Of a stretch of 64,000 bases of DNA, positions 34,144-42,759 are shown piece by piece. The DNA is taken from contig NZ_BONZ01000056.1 in the NCBI RefSeq assembly GCF_016862975.1, forward strand, positions 62,001 to 126,000, in the 5' to 3' direction. Source of the DNA: Rugosimonospora africana. Its GTDB lineage: Bacteria > Actinomycetota > Actinomycetes > Mycobacteriales > Micromonosporaceae. The position numbers were made by a program, and so were the translations under genes. A model generated the notes under the pieces. The model was given only the letters and a program-made list of their open reading frames with translations, made no database searches and was not told the DNA's origin. Each line of letters begins with the position of its first letter. Position 1 is the first letter of the stretch.

Positions 34144-34962
34144 ATGGGCAAGCGCGGCGGCACCGGATCCCAGGGCGGCCAGCCACCGGAGACCGCCGGA
34201 CCGAAGTCGACCACCGGCCTGCCTCCGAGCATCGAGGCGGCGTGGGGGCTGCGGGAGCGCCCGACCAAGGGGCCTCGGCGGGGACTGACTCTCCCCCAGA
34301 TCGTCGAGGCCGGAGTCCGGGTCGCGGTGAGCGAGGGGCTGGGCGCGGTCTCGATGGGCCGGGTCGCCGCCGAGCTGGGCGCCTCCACCATGTCGCTGTA
34401 CCGCTACGTGTCCGCCAAGGACGAGCTGATCGACCTGATGATGGACCTCGCCATCGGCGTACCCCCGGAACCGGATCCCGGGCAGGGGTGGCGGGCCGGG
34501 CTGACCTGGTTCGCGCAGGCGTACCGGGACCTGCTGCTGCAGCACAGCTGGATGCTCCGGGTGCGGATCAGCGCTCCGCCGATGACGCCGAACCAGATCG
34601 CCTGGCTGGAGTACGCGCTGACCTACCTGCGGGACACCGCCCTGACCGGTTCGGAGAAGCTGTCCACGGTGCTGATGCTGAGCGGCTACGTGCGGAACGT
34701 GACCGGCCTGGAGGCGGACATCACCGCGGCAGCGCTGGCCGCTGGCTCCACCGCCGAGGCGGCGATGCTCAGCTACGGCCAGCTGTACGCGAAGGTGGTG
34801 GACCCGGCCCGGTTCCCGGAGACCGGCAAGCTCATCGCCGACGGTGTGATGGACCAGGAAGACCTGCCGGACAACGAGTTCAACTTCGGTCTGGGCCGGA
34901 TCCTCGACGGTCTCGGAGCGCTGATCGACGCGCGGCGTGAGCCCTCGTCCGAGGAGACCTAG
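34144..34962 (+). CDS. TetR/AcrR-family transcriptional repressor
   Basis: 272 residues. A proline/glycine-rich N-terminal tail precedes the DNA-binding helix-turn-helix at about 58-100 (LTLPQIVEAGVRVAVSEGLGAVSMGRVAAELGASTMSLYRYVSAKDELIDLMM), followed by an all-helical ligand-binding C-terminal domain of the tetracycline-repressor-like type. The start ATG 34144 has GGAGTGGAGA upstream; an earlier in-frame ATG at 34111 lies within 10 bases of the operators and is less likely. Divergent from the ABC exporter; it most likely represses that operon and itself through the paired boxes between them. Inducer unknown. Confidence 0.88.
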   Translation: MGKRGGTGSQGGQPPETAGPKSTTGLPPSIEAAWGLRERPTKGPRRGLTLPQIVEAGVRVAVSEGLGAVSMGRVAAELGASTMSLYRYVSAKDELIDLMMDLAIGVPPEPDPGQGWRAGLTWFAQAYRDLLLQHSWMLRVRISAPPMTPNQIAWLEYALTYLRDTALTGSEKLSTVLMLSGYVRNVTGLEADITAAALAAGSTAEAAMLSYGQLYAKVVDPARFPETGKLIADGVMDQEDLPDNEFNFGLGRILDGLGALIDARREPSSEET

Positions 34963-37370
34963 TCGTCGCTCTGGGCGTCCACCGGAGTCTGGCTGTTCGC
35001 GTCGCTGGCGCTGCGCCGCCTCGGTGCCCGGCCGGCCGGTTGGCGGGGCGCGGGCCCGACCGGTGCCATCTCCGGGATGGGCAACCGCACCGGAGCGCCG
35101 ACCTCGATGGTCACCGGCTCGCCGTAGTGCATCAGTTCGATCTGCGCACCGGCCGGGGAGTCCCCGTCGCGCACCTCGTACGTCACCTCCTGCGGCGCCA
35201 CGCTGACCCAGAGCCGCAGTCCGTGCCACAGCAGGGCGAAGTCCAGCCGCTCGATCTGGTGCGGAAGGCGGGGCGAGAAGGACAGGGTGCCGTCGTGGTC
35301 ACGCATCCCGCCGAAGCCCGCGACCAGTGCGAGCCAGGCACCGGCCAGGGACGCGATGTGGATGCCGTCCTCGGTGTTGTGGTTGAGGTCGCGCAGGTCC
35401 ATCAGGGCGACCTCGCCCAGGTAGTCGTACGCCAGGTCGAGGTGGCCCACCTCGGCGGCCATCACCGCTTGCGTGGACGCCGACAGGGACGAGTCGCGGA
35501 CCGTGCGCTCTTCGTAATAGGCGAAGTTGCGGGCCTTGTCCTCCTTGGTAAACGCGTCGCCGCGCCAGTGCATCGCGAGGACCACGTCCGCCTGCTTGAT
35601 GACCTGGGTGCGGTACAGGTCGAAGTACGGGTAGTGCAGCAGCAGCGGGTACTTCTCCGCGGGTGTGTCCTCGAAGTCCCACTCGGGGTGCCGGGTGAAC
35701 CGCTCGGACTGCTGGTGCACGCCCAACTCTTCGTCGTAGGCGATGTGCATCGCCTTGGCCGCGTCCCGCCAGGACGCCGCCTCCTCCTGACCGACGCCGA
35801 GGGTGCGGGCCACCTGGGGGTACCGGATGACGGCGTCGGCCGCCGCGTTGAAGTTCCGCTGCGCCATCAGGTTCGTGTAGACGTTGTCGTCGATGACGCC
35901 GGTGTACTCGTCGGGTCCAGTGATGCCGTCGATGTGGTACCGGCCGTGCCGGTCGTGGTGCCCCAGGGAACGCCACAGCCGGGCGGTCTCCACCAGCAGT
36001 GCGACCCCGAAGTCCCGCTCGAAGTCGTGGTCTCCGGTGGCGTGCACGTACCGCAGGCACGCGTCGGAGATGTCGGCGTTGATGTGGAACGCGGCGGTAC
36101 CGGCCGGCCAGTACGCCGAGCATTCCTGCCCGCGGATCGTCCGCCAGGGGAACGCGGCGCCGGCCAGTCCCAGCGTGCTGGCCCGTTCCCGGGCCGCGTC
36201 CAGGGTGAGGAACCGCCAGCGCAGCGGCCCGACCGCGGCTTCCGGATGGGTGTACGTCAGCACCGGCAGCACGAAAGTCTCGGTGTCCCAGAACGCGTGG
36301 CCGTCGTACCCGGGGCCGGTCAGCCCCTTCGCCGCGATCATCCGGTTCTCCGCGCGCGCCCCGGCCTGGAGCACTTCGAACAGCGCGAACCGGATCGCCT
36401 GCTGGACCTCGGGATCGCCGTCCACCCGGATGTCCGCTCCCCGCCAGAACGAGTCGAGGTACTCGCGCTGGCCGGACAGCAGGCCGTCCCAGCCGGTGAG
36501 CCGGGCGCCGGCCAGGGCCGCGCCGGCCTCGTCACGCAGGGCGGGCAGCGAGCGCCGACCGGACCACGCGTACGCGACCAGCTTGATGACCCGTAGCTGC
36601 TGTCCGGGCTCCAGTACGCAGGCGATGCTGGTACGGGCCCAGTCCGGGAACGCCTCGGTGTCGACCAGGGTGTCCTCCGGGCCGGACACCAGGTGGTCCA
36701 TCGCGGCCGCCACCCGCAGGCCGCTCGCCTTCGTGCTGTGGATGAGCAGCCCGCCCGCGTCCCGGGCCAGGTGCTCCTCGGCGGCCAGCGGCGCCTCCAG
36801 CACCTCGGCCACCCGCGGATCCTTCTTGCGGGGCGGCATCGCCTCGTTGGCCACCAGTTCGGACTGCAGGATGAACCGGGCCGGCTCGTTGATCGGCTCG
36901 ACCTCGTAGCAGATCGCCGCGACCGCCCGGTGGGTGAACGAGACCAGTCGGGTGGACCGGACCCGTACCTCGCGGCCGGCGGGGGAGACCCATTCGACGA
37001 CCCGCTCCAGGGTTCCGGCCCGCAGGTCCAGGATCCGTTCGTGGGAGCGCAGTTCGCCGTGCCGTACGTCGAACGGCTCGTCGTCGACGAGCAGCCGCAT
37101 CAGCTTGCCGTTCGTGACGTTGATGATCGTCTCGCCGGACTCGGGGAAGCCGTAGCCGGCCTCCGCGTACGGCAGCGGTCGCAGTTCGCAGAACGAGTTC
37201 AGGTATGTCCCCGGCAACCCGTGCGGCTCGCCCTCGTCCAGATTGCCGCGCAGCCCGATGTGTCCGTTGGACAGTGCGAAGATCGATTCCGAGTGCGCCA
37301 ACCGATCCAGGTCGAGCCGCGTCTCGCGGACCAGCCAGGGCTCGATCGGGTAAGTGCTGTCCGCGGTCAC
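34959..37370 (-). CDS. Glycoside hydrolase family 65 phosphorylase
   Basis: 803-residue cytoplasmic enzyme of the maltose/trehalose/kojibiose phosphorylase family, which cleaves alpha-glucosides with phosphate to beta-glucose 1-phosphate. The order is an N-terminal beta-sandwich (LSNGHIGLRGNLDEGEPHGLPGTYLN), an (alpha/alpha)6 barrel with GHAFWDTETF, and the catalytic acid Glu488 in ITGPDEYTGVIDDNVYTN. The C-terminal tail (about 770-803) is a low-complexity addition. Its stop overlaps the TetR stop on the other strand by 4 bases. It is 4 bases coupled to the beta-phosphoglucomutase gene, the usual partner. Disaccharide specificity cannot be decided. Confidence 0.92.
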   Translation of the reverse strand: MTADSTYPIEPWLVRETRLDLDRLAHSESIFALSNGHIGLRGNLDEGEPHGLPGTYLNSFCELRPLPYAEAGYGFPESGETIINVTNGKLMRLLVDDEPFDVRHGELRSHERILDLRAGTLERVVEWVSPAGREVRVRSTRLVSFTHRAVAAICYEVEPINEPARFILQSELVANEAMPPRKKDPRVAEVLEAPLAAEEHLARDAGGLLIHSTKASGLRVAAAMDHLVSGPEDTLVDTEAFPDWARTSIACVLEPGQQLRVIKLVAYAWSGRRSLPALRDEAGAALAGARLTGWDGLLSGQREYLDSFWRGADIRVDGDPEVQQAIRFALFEVLQAGARAENRMIAAKGLTGPGYDGHAFWDTETFVLPVLTYTHPEAAVGPLRWRFLTLDAARERASTLGLAGAAFPWRTIRGQECSAYWPAGTAAFHINADISDACLRYVHATGDHDFERDFGVALLVETARLWRSLGHHDRHGRYHIDGITGPDEYTGVIDDNVYTNLMAQRNFNAAADAVIRYPQVARTLGVGQEEAASWRDAAKAMHIAYDEELGVHQQSERFTRHPEWDFEDTPAEKYPLLLHYPYFDLYRTQVIKQADVVLAMHWRGDAFTKEDKARNFAYYEERTVRDSSLSASTQAVMAAEVGHLDLAYDYLGEVALMDLRDLNHNTEDGIHIASLAGAWLALVAGFGGMRDHDGTLSFSPRLPHQIERLDFALLWHGLRLWVSVAPQEVTYEVRDGDSPAGAQIELMHYGEPVTIEVGAPVRLPIPEMAPVGPAPRQPAGRAPRRRSASDANSQTPVDAQSDD

Positions 37371-38107
37371 GGCCTCTCCAACAGTTCGACGGGATCCTCC
37401 ACCACGACGTCCGCGCCGGCCCGGCGCAGCTCCTCGGCGTGCCCCACCCGGTCTACGCCGACCACGAAGCCGAAATCGCCGGCACGGCCGGCCGCGACGC
37501 CGGCCACCGCGTCCTCGAACACGACCGCCTGCCGCGGCGAGACGCCCAGGCGCTTCGCGCAGGCCAGGAACGTGTCCGGCTCGGGTTTGCCGCGCAGGTT
37601 CTCGTCCTTCGCGACCACCCCGTCCACGACCTCCTCGAACAGGTCGGTCAGGCCGGTGACGCGCAGAACCTCACGGGTGTTCTGGCTCGCCGAGACGACC
37701 GCGCGGCGCAGCCCAGCCTCCTGGGTGGCGCGCAGGTAGGCGATGGCGCCCTCGAACACCTGGACACCGTCCTGGCGGATGCGGCGCTGCACGATCTGGT
37801 TCTTCCGGGTGCCTATGCCGTAGACGGTGTCCCGGTCCGGCGGGTCGTCCGGATCGCCGTCGGGTACCTGGATGCCACGGGAGGCGAAGAAAGCGCGGAC
37901 CCCGTCGGCGCGGGGCCGACCGTCCACGTAGTCGTTGTAGTCAGAGGCGGGATCGAAAGGCGCCAGCGGCTCACCGTTGTGTTCCCACCGTTTCAGGCAG
38001 TCATTGAAGGTTTCCTGCCATGCCGCCCGGTGTACCGAGGCAGTCTGGGTGAGAACACCGTCGAGATCGAACAGGCATGCCGTGACGTCTCCTGGGAGAC
38101 CGAGCAC
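37367..38107 (-). CDS. pgmB: Beta-phosphoglucomutase family HAD hydrolase
   Basis: 246 residues. HAD motif I FDLDGVLTQTASVH gives the nucleophile and acid/base aspartates, motif II is VVSASQNT, the lysine motif is GKPEPDTF, and motif III VVFEDAVAGVAAGRAGDFGFVVGVD gives the metal-binding acidic residues. This is the beta-PGM pattern that converts beta-glucose 1-phosphate to glucose 6-phosphate, the product of the GH65 enzyme encoded next to it. The start codon is GTG 38107 with no clear ribosome site; a start slightly further in is possible. The two genes overlap by 4 bases and form the operon. Confidence 0.9.
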   Translation of the reverse strand: MLGLPGDVTACLFDLDGVLTQTASVHRAAWQETFNDCLKRWEHNGEPLAPFDPASDYNDYVDGRPRADGVRAFFASRGIQVPDGDPDDPPDRDTVYGIGTRKNQIVQRRIRQDGVQVFEGAIAYLRATQEAGLRRAVVSASQNTREVLRVTGLTDLFEEVVDGVVAKDENLRGKPEPDTFLACAKRLGVSPRQAVVFEDAVAGVAAGRAGDFGFVVGVDRVGHAEELRRAGADVVVEDPVELLERP

Positions 38108-38304
38108 GGCTTGACGGTATCCAGCGGGGATGGGCGCGGGCGGGCAGTCGCCGGCAAATGCATTCGAAAGCCTGTATGGCGCCGTCGGCTGGTTTCAGCG
38201 CCGCTGGCGAGGGGCATACTCGCCGGCTGGCCAGCGCTGGATGGGCGACTCCATTGGCGCCCGGCGACAACACGCGGCCGGCGGGTGGCCGGGCGGTTCG
38301 GCGA

Positions 38305-38580
38305 TCAGAGCCCGCCGCGGACGTCCGTCATCCGGTCGAGCGTGGGATCCGCGTCGGCCCGAGCCAGCAGGTAGCGGGCGGTCAACGTGTCCACTCCGGT
38401 GCCCCGGGCGCCGTTCGGCCGGTAGGTCACCGTTGCCGCGCGGGACGAGGCACTCTCGACGACCCCGGATCGCCACTGGCCGCCCCGATAGATCCACACG
38501 GGATCGGCGGGGCGGTAGCTGTCGGTGGGCGCGACATCGGCGGGGTTGCGATGGTCGGGGTCGATGTCCGGTGCTGGCAT
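38305..38580 (-). CDS. Small conserved hypothetical protein
   Basis: 91 residues with a well-placed AGGAGGG ribosome site 11 bases before ATG 38580. Sequence DPVWIYRGGQWRSGVVESASSRAATVTYRPNGARGTGVDTL suggests a small SH3/Tudor-like beta-barrel that could bind DNA or another protein. Function unknown. It is immediately downstream of the diguanylate cyclase gene with 14 bases between, so the two are likely co-transcribed. Confidence 0.75.
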   Translation of the reverse strand: MPAPDIDPDHRNPADVAPTDSYRPADPVWIYRGGQWRSGVVESASSRAATVTYRPNGARGTGVDTLTARYLLARADADPTLDRMTDVRGGL

Positions 38581-38594
38581 GGTTCGGGGCCCTC

Positions 38595-39392
38595 CTACTC
38601 TGGTGTGTGATTGGTCACGTCGACCAGGGGGCGCGTCGCACGCGACGACGCCGGTAGGGGCTGTGGAGCCGGTGCGGGAGTGGCACTGCTGCCTGTTGTG
38701 CCCGTGCCGGTCGTTCCCGCACCAGTCGTGCCATTGCCCGAGGCGTCGCCGGTGGCCGGCGTCTCGCTCCAGGTCGGTGCGCGGCCGGCGCTGCGGGCGT
38801 GGCGCTTGGCGCGGTACATGGCGTCGTCCGCGTCGCGCAGGGCTCCGGCGAGATCGGCGGCGTAGCCGATGAGCGGTACCACGCCCACCGAGGCCGTGAT
38901 GGTCAGGCTCCGGCCGACGATCGGCATCGGCGCGGCGAGCGCTTCGGCCAGCCGTTGCCCGGTCGGGTACGGCAGCGATCCGCTGCCGACCGAGTTGGCG
39001 AACAGCCCGGCGAACTCGTCGCCGCCGATCCGCGCCACGAGGTTGTCGCCGGCATACGCCTCGAGGCGCCGGGCGATGGTGATCAGCACTTCGTCGCCGG
39101 CCGCGTGCCCGAACTCGTCGTTGACTCGCTTGAAGTCGTCGAGGTCTAGCAGGACCACGGCCAGCGGGTGCTGCACCGGGTCGGCGATGATCGCCGCTCC
39201 CCGCTGGTAGAACGTCCGGCGGTTGGGCAGGCCGGTGAGCGGATCATGCCGGGCCGCGTGGCGCTCGGCGCGAAGCTCGCCGCGCAGCAGATTGGCTTCG
39301 GCTTCGGCTCGACTCGCCCGGCCATACCAGTGCCATCCGGCGCCGATGGCCGATGCCATGGCGACTCCCGACGCGACCGTGAGGGGGTCCAT
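38595..39392 (-). CDS. Diguanylate cyclase (GGDEF domain)
   Basis: 265 residues: an N-terminal hydrophobic segment (PLTVASGVAMASAIGAGWHWYG) that may anchor it, a short coiled helix and a GGDEF domain at about 50-215 (DPLTGLPNRRTFYQRGAAI, LLDLDDFKRVNDEFGHAAGDEVL, VARIGGDEFAGLF, ITASVGVVPL). The GGDEF signature is intact, so cyclic di-GMP synthesis is expected. The RxxD inhibitory site is replaced (YAGD), so product inhibition is unlikely. The C-terminal tail is Gly/Thr-rich low complexity. Starts at ATG 39392 after AAAGGGAGATCCCTC. No partner phosphodiesterase in view. Confidence 0.9.
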   Translation of the reverse strand: MDPLTVASGVAMASAIGAGWHWYGRASRAEAEANLLRGELRAERHAARHDPLTGLPNRRTFYQRGAAIIADPVQHPLAVVLLDLDDFKRVNDEFGHAAGDEVLITIARRLEAYAGDNLVARIGGDEFAGLFANSVGSGSLPYPTGQRLAEALAAPMPIVGRSLTITASVGVVPLIGYAADLAGALRDADDAMYRAKRHARSAGRAPTWSETPATGDASGNGTTGAGTTGTGTTGSSATPAPAPQPLPASSRATRPLVDVTNHTPE

Positions 39393-39709
39393 GAGGGATC
39401 TCCCTTTACCGTCGGTGATCGCGGGTTGGCTGAGACCGGCGATGGCGCAAGTCCGTGACCGGCTGATTAATGCCATGGCGTCCCGCAGCTTGCGTCAACG
39501 TTCCGCCGCCCGACCACGAAGCGTAAACGGACAAGTACGGATGCACATGCGATATCATCCTCGTCGTGCCTTGCATGCGCAAGAGCCGATGCACGTGCAT
39601 CCGAGCCGTGCAGGGGCCCCCGCCGCGCGAGGTCCGATCAGATCGGATGGGGTGGGGGGCCATTCGGCCGTTCCTCGCACCGTCCCTGAAACCCGGTTAC
39701 GAGGAACTG
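39393..39709. promoter_or_regulatory. Divergent region with GATGCAC palindromes
   Basis: About 320 bases without a gene between the GGDEF gene and DUF397. It holds the perfect 14-bp palindrome GATGCACGTGCATC at 39588-39601 and a related half, GGATGCACATGC, at 39539-39550, 49 bases apart. They may be operator sites for the DUF397 gene. The surrounding sequence is less GC-rich than average. Confidence 0.4.
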
Positions 39710-39946
39710 ATGCACCAGACGTACAACGGCATGCCCGCCGGCGAACTCCCCGCCCTCATCTGGCAGAAGAGCGCCCGGAGCAACCCGAGCGGAAACTGCG
39801 TCGAGATGGCCGGCCTACCGGACGGCGGCATTGCGATCCGGAACTCGCGCGACCCCCAGGGCCCGGCGCTCATTTACACAGTGGATGAGATCGCCGCGTT
39901 CATCGGTGGCGCGAGGGACGGCGACTTCGACAAATTCATCCAGTGA
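39710..39946 (+). CDS. DUF397 protein
   Basis: 78 residues starting at ATG 39710 (GAGGAA ribosome site 9 bases upstream). Core WQKSARSNPSGNCVEMAGLPDGGIAIRNSRDPQGPALIYTVDEIAAFIGG is the DUF397 domain. In streptomycetes such proteins pair with XRE regulators carrying a DUF5753 domain, in development and antibiotic control loci; the partner gene follows about 300 bases downstream. The two genes are separated by repeat locus E, unlike the usual tight spacing. Confidence 0.9.
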   Translation: MHQTYNGMPAGELPALIWQKSARSNPSGNCVEMAGLPDGGIAIRNSRDPQGPALIYTVDEIAAFIGGARDGDFDKFIQ

Positions 39947-39994
39947 CGCGTTAGCGTCACCGGCAGCATCAGGGCGGTCCTCGCTGGCCGCTTT

Positions 39995-40100
39995 CGACTG
40001 GTCCGGCTCGGCGCGTCTGTCGCCGCGCAACGACCCAGACCAGTCGTCCGACCGGTCCGGCTCGGCGTGCCTGACGCCGCGCGACGACCCGGATCAGTCG
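39995..40100 (+). repeat. Dispersed palindromic repeat, locus E (two copies)
   Basis: Copies at 39995-40046 and 40049-40100, 54 bases apart. They start CGACTGGTCCGGCTCGGCG and CGACCGGTCCGGCTCGGCG, and end GACCCAGACCAGTCG and GACCCGGATCAGTCG. Both arms differ from locus A at a few paired positions, some compensating, which suggests the hairpin is kept. Confidence 0.88.
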
Positions 40101-40245
40101 TTCACACCGCCCAGATGCCGCGCGTACGCACATCGGCCCAGATGTCGGACGCACGGCTTGCCCGATAACCCTGCGTCCATGGCATGCTTACCCGGGTATT
40201 ACGGAGGCGGCCTCACGGGCCGCCGCTCGGCATCCGGAGGTCAGC

Positions 40246-41130
40246 GTGACGACGGCTGGGCTTGAGGGCGGCTCAGGCGGTGGTCCCACCGTGCTGCGCA
40301 TGCTGCTCGGCGCTCATCTGCGCCGGCTGCGCGAGGCTCAGGGGGTCAGTCGCGAGGACGCCGGCTGGGAGATCCGTTCGTCCGAATCGAAGATCAGCCG
40401 GATGGAGCTGGGCCGCGTCAGCTTCAAGGAGCGCGACGTCGCCGACCTGCTCAGCCTCTACGGGCTGGACGACGAGGAGGAGCGCGGGCGGCTGCTCACG
40501 CTCGCCCGCGACGCGAACACGCCGGGCTGGTGGCACCGGTTCGGTGACGTACTGCCCAACTGGTTCCAGTCGTACCTGGGCCTGGAGGCCGCGGCGTCGC
40601 TGATCCGGACGTACGAGGTCCAGTTCGTCCCCGGCCTGCTGCAGACCGAGGACTACGCCCGCGAGGTGGTCCGGCTCGGCCACGGCAAGGCGGGCGCGGA
40701 CGAGATCGAGCGCCGGGTCGGCGTGCGCATCACCCGGCAGCAACTGCTCGCGAGGACCAACCCCGCCCAGCTCTGGGCGGTGGTCGACGAGGCCGTGCTG
40801 CGCCGGCCGATCGGCGGCGCGAAGGTGATGCGCTCCCAGATCGAGGCGCTGATCGCGGCGACCGACATCCCGAACGTGCGCCTCCAGGTGATCGGCTTCC
40901 ACGTCGGCGGCCACGCGGCGGCGGGCGGGGCGTTCAGCATCCTCCGCTTCCCGGACCCGGAACTGCCCGACGTGGTCTATATCGAGCAGCTCACCAGCGC
41001 GCTCTATCTGGACAAGCGGGACGATGTCGATCTGTACGCCGAGGCCATGGAGGTCCTCTGCGTCGAAGCGGACCCGCCGGCCCGTACCGCCGACATCCTC
41101 ACCGGCATCCTGCGCGACCTCGACGGGTAA
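40246..41130 (+). CDS. XRE-family regulator with DUF5753 (Scr1/AbaA-like)
   Basis: 294 residues. An N-terminal helix-turn-helix at about 20-75 (LLGAHLRRLREAQGVSREDAGWEIRSSESKISRMELGRVSFKERDVADLL) is followed by the DUF5753 domain (WWHRFGDVLPNWFQSYLGLEAAASLIRTYEVQFVPGLLQTEDYAREV, FVIGFHVGGHAA-type region, VVYIEQLTSALYLDK). GTG 40246 is preceded by GGAGGTC. Together with the DUF397 gene upstream it makes the common actinobacterial regulatory pair. Target genes unknown. Confidence 0.92.
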   Translation: MTTAGLEGGSGGGPTVLRMLLGAHLRRLREAQGVSREDAGWEIRSSESKISRMELGRVSFKERDVADLLSLYGLDDEEERGRLLTLARDANTPGWWHRFGDVLPNWFQSYLGLEAAASLIRTYEVQFVPGLLQTEDYAREVVRLGHGKAGADEIERRVGVRITRQQLLARTNPAQLWAVVDEAVLRRPIGGAKVMRSQIEALIAATDIPNVRLQVIGFHVGGHAAAGGAFSILRFPDPELPDVVYIEQLTSALYLDKRDDVDLYAEAMEVLCVEADPPARTADILTGILRDLDG

Positions 41131-41187
41131 CCCGCGTCCCAGCCCGGACGCGTGTCGATGACCGGCCCGGCGCGTTAGCGTCGATGG

Positions 41188-42627
41188 GTGACCCAAACGC
41201 CGCAGACGATCACCCCCACTCCGCCCGACGACCTGCCCCGTACCCTCGGCGGCCTGCGCGCGGCCGGCTACAAGTACCGCTCGGTCAAGCAGGAGCTGCG
41301 CGAGAACCTGTTGATCAAGATGCGCGAGGACCAGCCCCGGTTCCCCGGCATCGTGGGCTACGAGGACACGGTGCTGCCCGAGGTCGAGCGCGCCCTGCTC
41401 GCCGGCCACGACGTGGTGCTGCTCGGTGAGCGCGGCCAGGGCAAGACCCGGGTGATGCGCTCGCTGGTCAACCTTCTCGACGAGTGGACCCCGGTCATCG
41501 CCGGTTCCGAACTGAACGAGCACCCGCTCCACCCGATCACGCCGGCCGCGCGCCGGCTCGCCGCCGAGGTCGGCGACGAGCTGCCGGTCGCGTGGCTGCA
41601 CCGCTCGCTGCGGTACGGCGAGAAGCTGGCCACGCCGGACACCAGCGTCGGCGACCTGGTGGGCGACGTGGACCCGATCCGGGTCGCGCAGGGCCGGACG
41701 CTGGGCGACCCGGAGACCATCCACTTCGGCCTGGTGCCCCGCACCAACCGGGGCATCTTCGCCATCAACGAGCTGCCCGACCTGGCCGAGCGGATCCAGG
41801 TCTCGCTGCTGAACGTGCTGGAGGAGCGGGACATCCAGGTGCGCGGGTACCAGCTGCGGCTGCCCCTGGACCTGCTGCTGGTGGCCAGCGCGAACCCCGA
41901 GGACTACACGAACCGGGGCCGGATCATCACCCCGCTGAAGGACCGGTTCGGGGCGGAGATCCGTACCCACTACCCGGTCGACCTGGACCTGGAGATGGAC
42001 CTGATCCGGCAGGAGGCCGACGTCGTGGCCGCCGTACCGGACCACGTGGTCGAGGTGATCGCCCGGTTCACCCGAGAGGTCCGCGAGTCGCCGTCGGTCG
42101 ACTCCCGCTCCGGCGTCTCGGCCCGGTTCGCGATCGCGGCCGCCGAGACCGTCGCCGCGTCGGCGTTGCGCCGTGCCGGCCTGCTCGGTGAGGAGGACCC
42201 GGTGGCCCGGGTCGGCGACACCGTGTCGGTGACCAGCACACTGCGCGGCAAGGTGGAGTTCGAGAGCGGCGAGGAGGGCCGGGAGATCGAGATCCTCGGG
42301 CACCTGCTGCGTACCGCGACCGCGGAGACGTTCCGTGCCCGGCTCGCCGGCCTGGACCTGTCCGGCTTCACCGACATCGTTGCCGAGGGCGAGATCATCG
42401 AGACCGGCGAGCTGGTCGCCGCGGACGAGGTGCTGCGCCAGGTGGGCACTGTGCCGGGGCTGGCCAAGGTACTGGACCGGCTCGGCATGGGCGACGCCCC
42501 GACCCGGGGCGAGGCCGCGGCCGGGGTGGAATTCGTGCTGGAGGGCCTGTACCTGACCCGCCGGCTGTCCAAGGAACTGCGGGAGGACGGCCGCACCGCG
42601 TACGGCCCGGGTGGGCGGCGCCAGTAA
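41188..42627 (+). CDS. MoxR-like AAA+ ATPase (magnesium-chelatase ChlI-type)
   Basis: 479 residues. The AAA+ core has Walker A GERGQGKT at about 82, Walker B NRGIFAINELPDLAER and a sensor region LLVASANPEDYTNRGRI, plus the arginine region DRFGAEIRTHYPV. Such ATPases are co-expressed with a VWA protein (the next gene) and act as chaperone-like complexes that insert metals or remodel target proteins. The start is GTG 41188 with no clear ribosome site, so leaderless or weak initiation is possible. The target protein of this pair is unknown. Confidence 0.87.
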   Translation: MTQTPQTITPTPPDDLPRTLGGLRAAGYKYRSVKQELRENLLIKMREDQPRFPGIVGYEDTVLPEVERALLAGHDVVLLGERGQGKTRVMRSLVNLLDEWTPVIAGSELNEHPLHPITPAARRLAAEVGDELPVAWLHRSLRYGEKLATPDTSVGDLVGDVDPIRVAQGRTLGDPETIHFGLVPRTNRGIFAINELPDLAERIQVSLLNVLEERDIQVRGYQLRLPLDLLLVASANPEDYTNRGRIITPLKDRFGAEIRTHYPVDLDLEMDLIRQEADVVAAVPDHVVEVIARFTREVRESPSVDSRSGVSARFAIAAAETVAASALRRAGLLGEEDPVARVGDTVSVTSTLRGKVEFESGEEGREIEILGHLLRTATAETFRARLAGLDLSGFTDIVAEGEIIETGELVAADEVLRQVGTVPGLAKVLDRLGMGDAPTRGEAAAGVEFVLEGLYLTRRLSKELREDGRTAYGPGGRRQ

Positions 42628-42694
42628 TGGGCGAGCGTCAGCGAGCTCATCAGAGTCGCAGTCTTTTCGTGCCTCATGCCGAACCGCAGCGGAG

Positions 42695-42746
42695 CGACTG
42701 GTCTGGGTCGCGGCGCGGCGTCAGACGCGCCGAGCCAGACTGGTCG
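42695..42746 (-). repeat. Dispersed palindromic repeat, locus F (single copy)
   Basis: Begins CGACTGGTCTGGGTCGCGG and ends CGCCGAGCCAGACTGGTCG, the reverse orientation of locus A. It lies between the MoxR and VWA genes and ends at the VWA ribosome site GGAGAGGA, 14 bases before the ATG. Confidence 0.9.
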
Positions 42747-42759
42747 GAGAGGATTCGGT

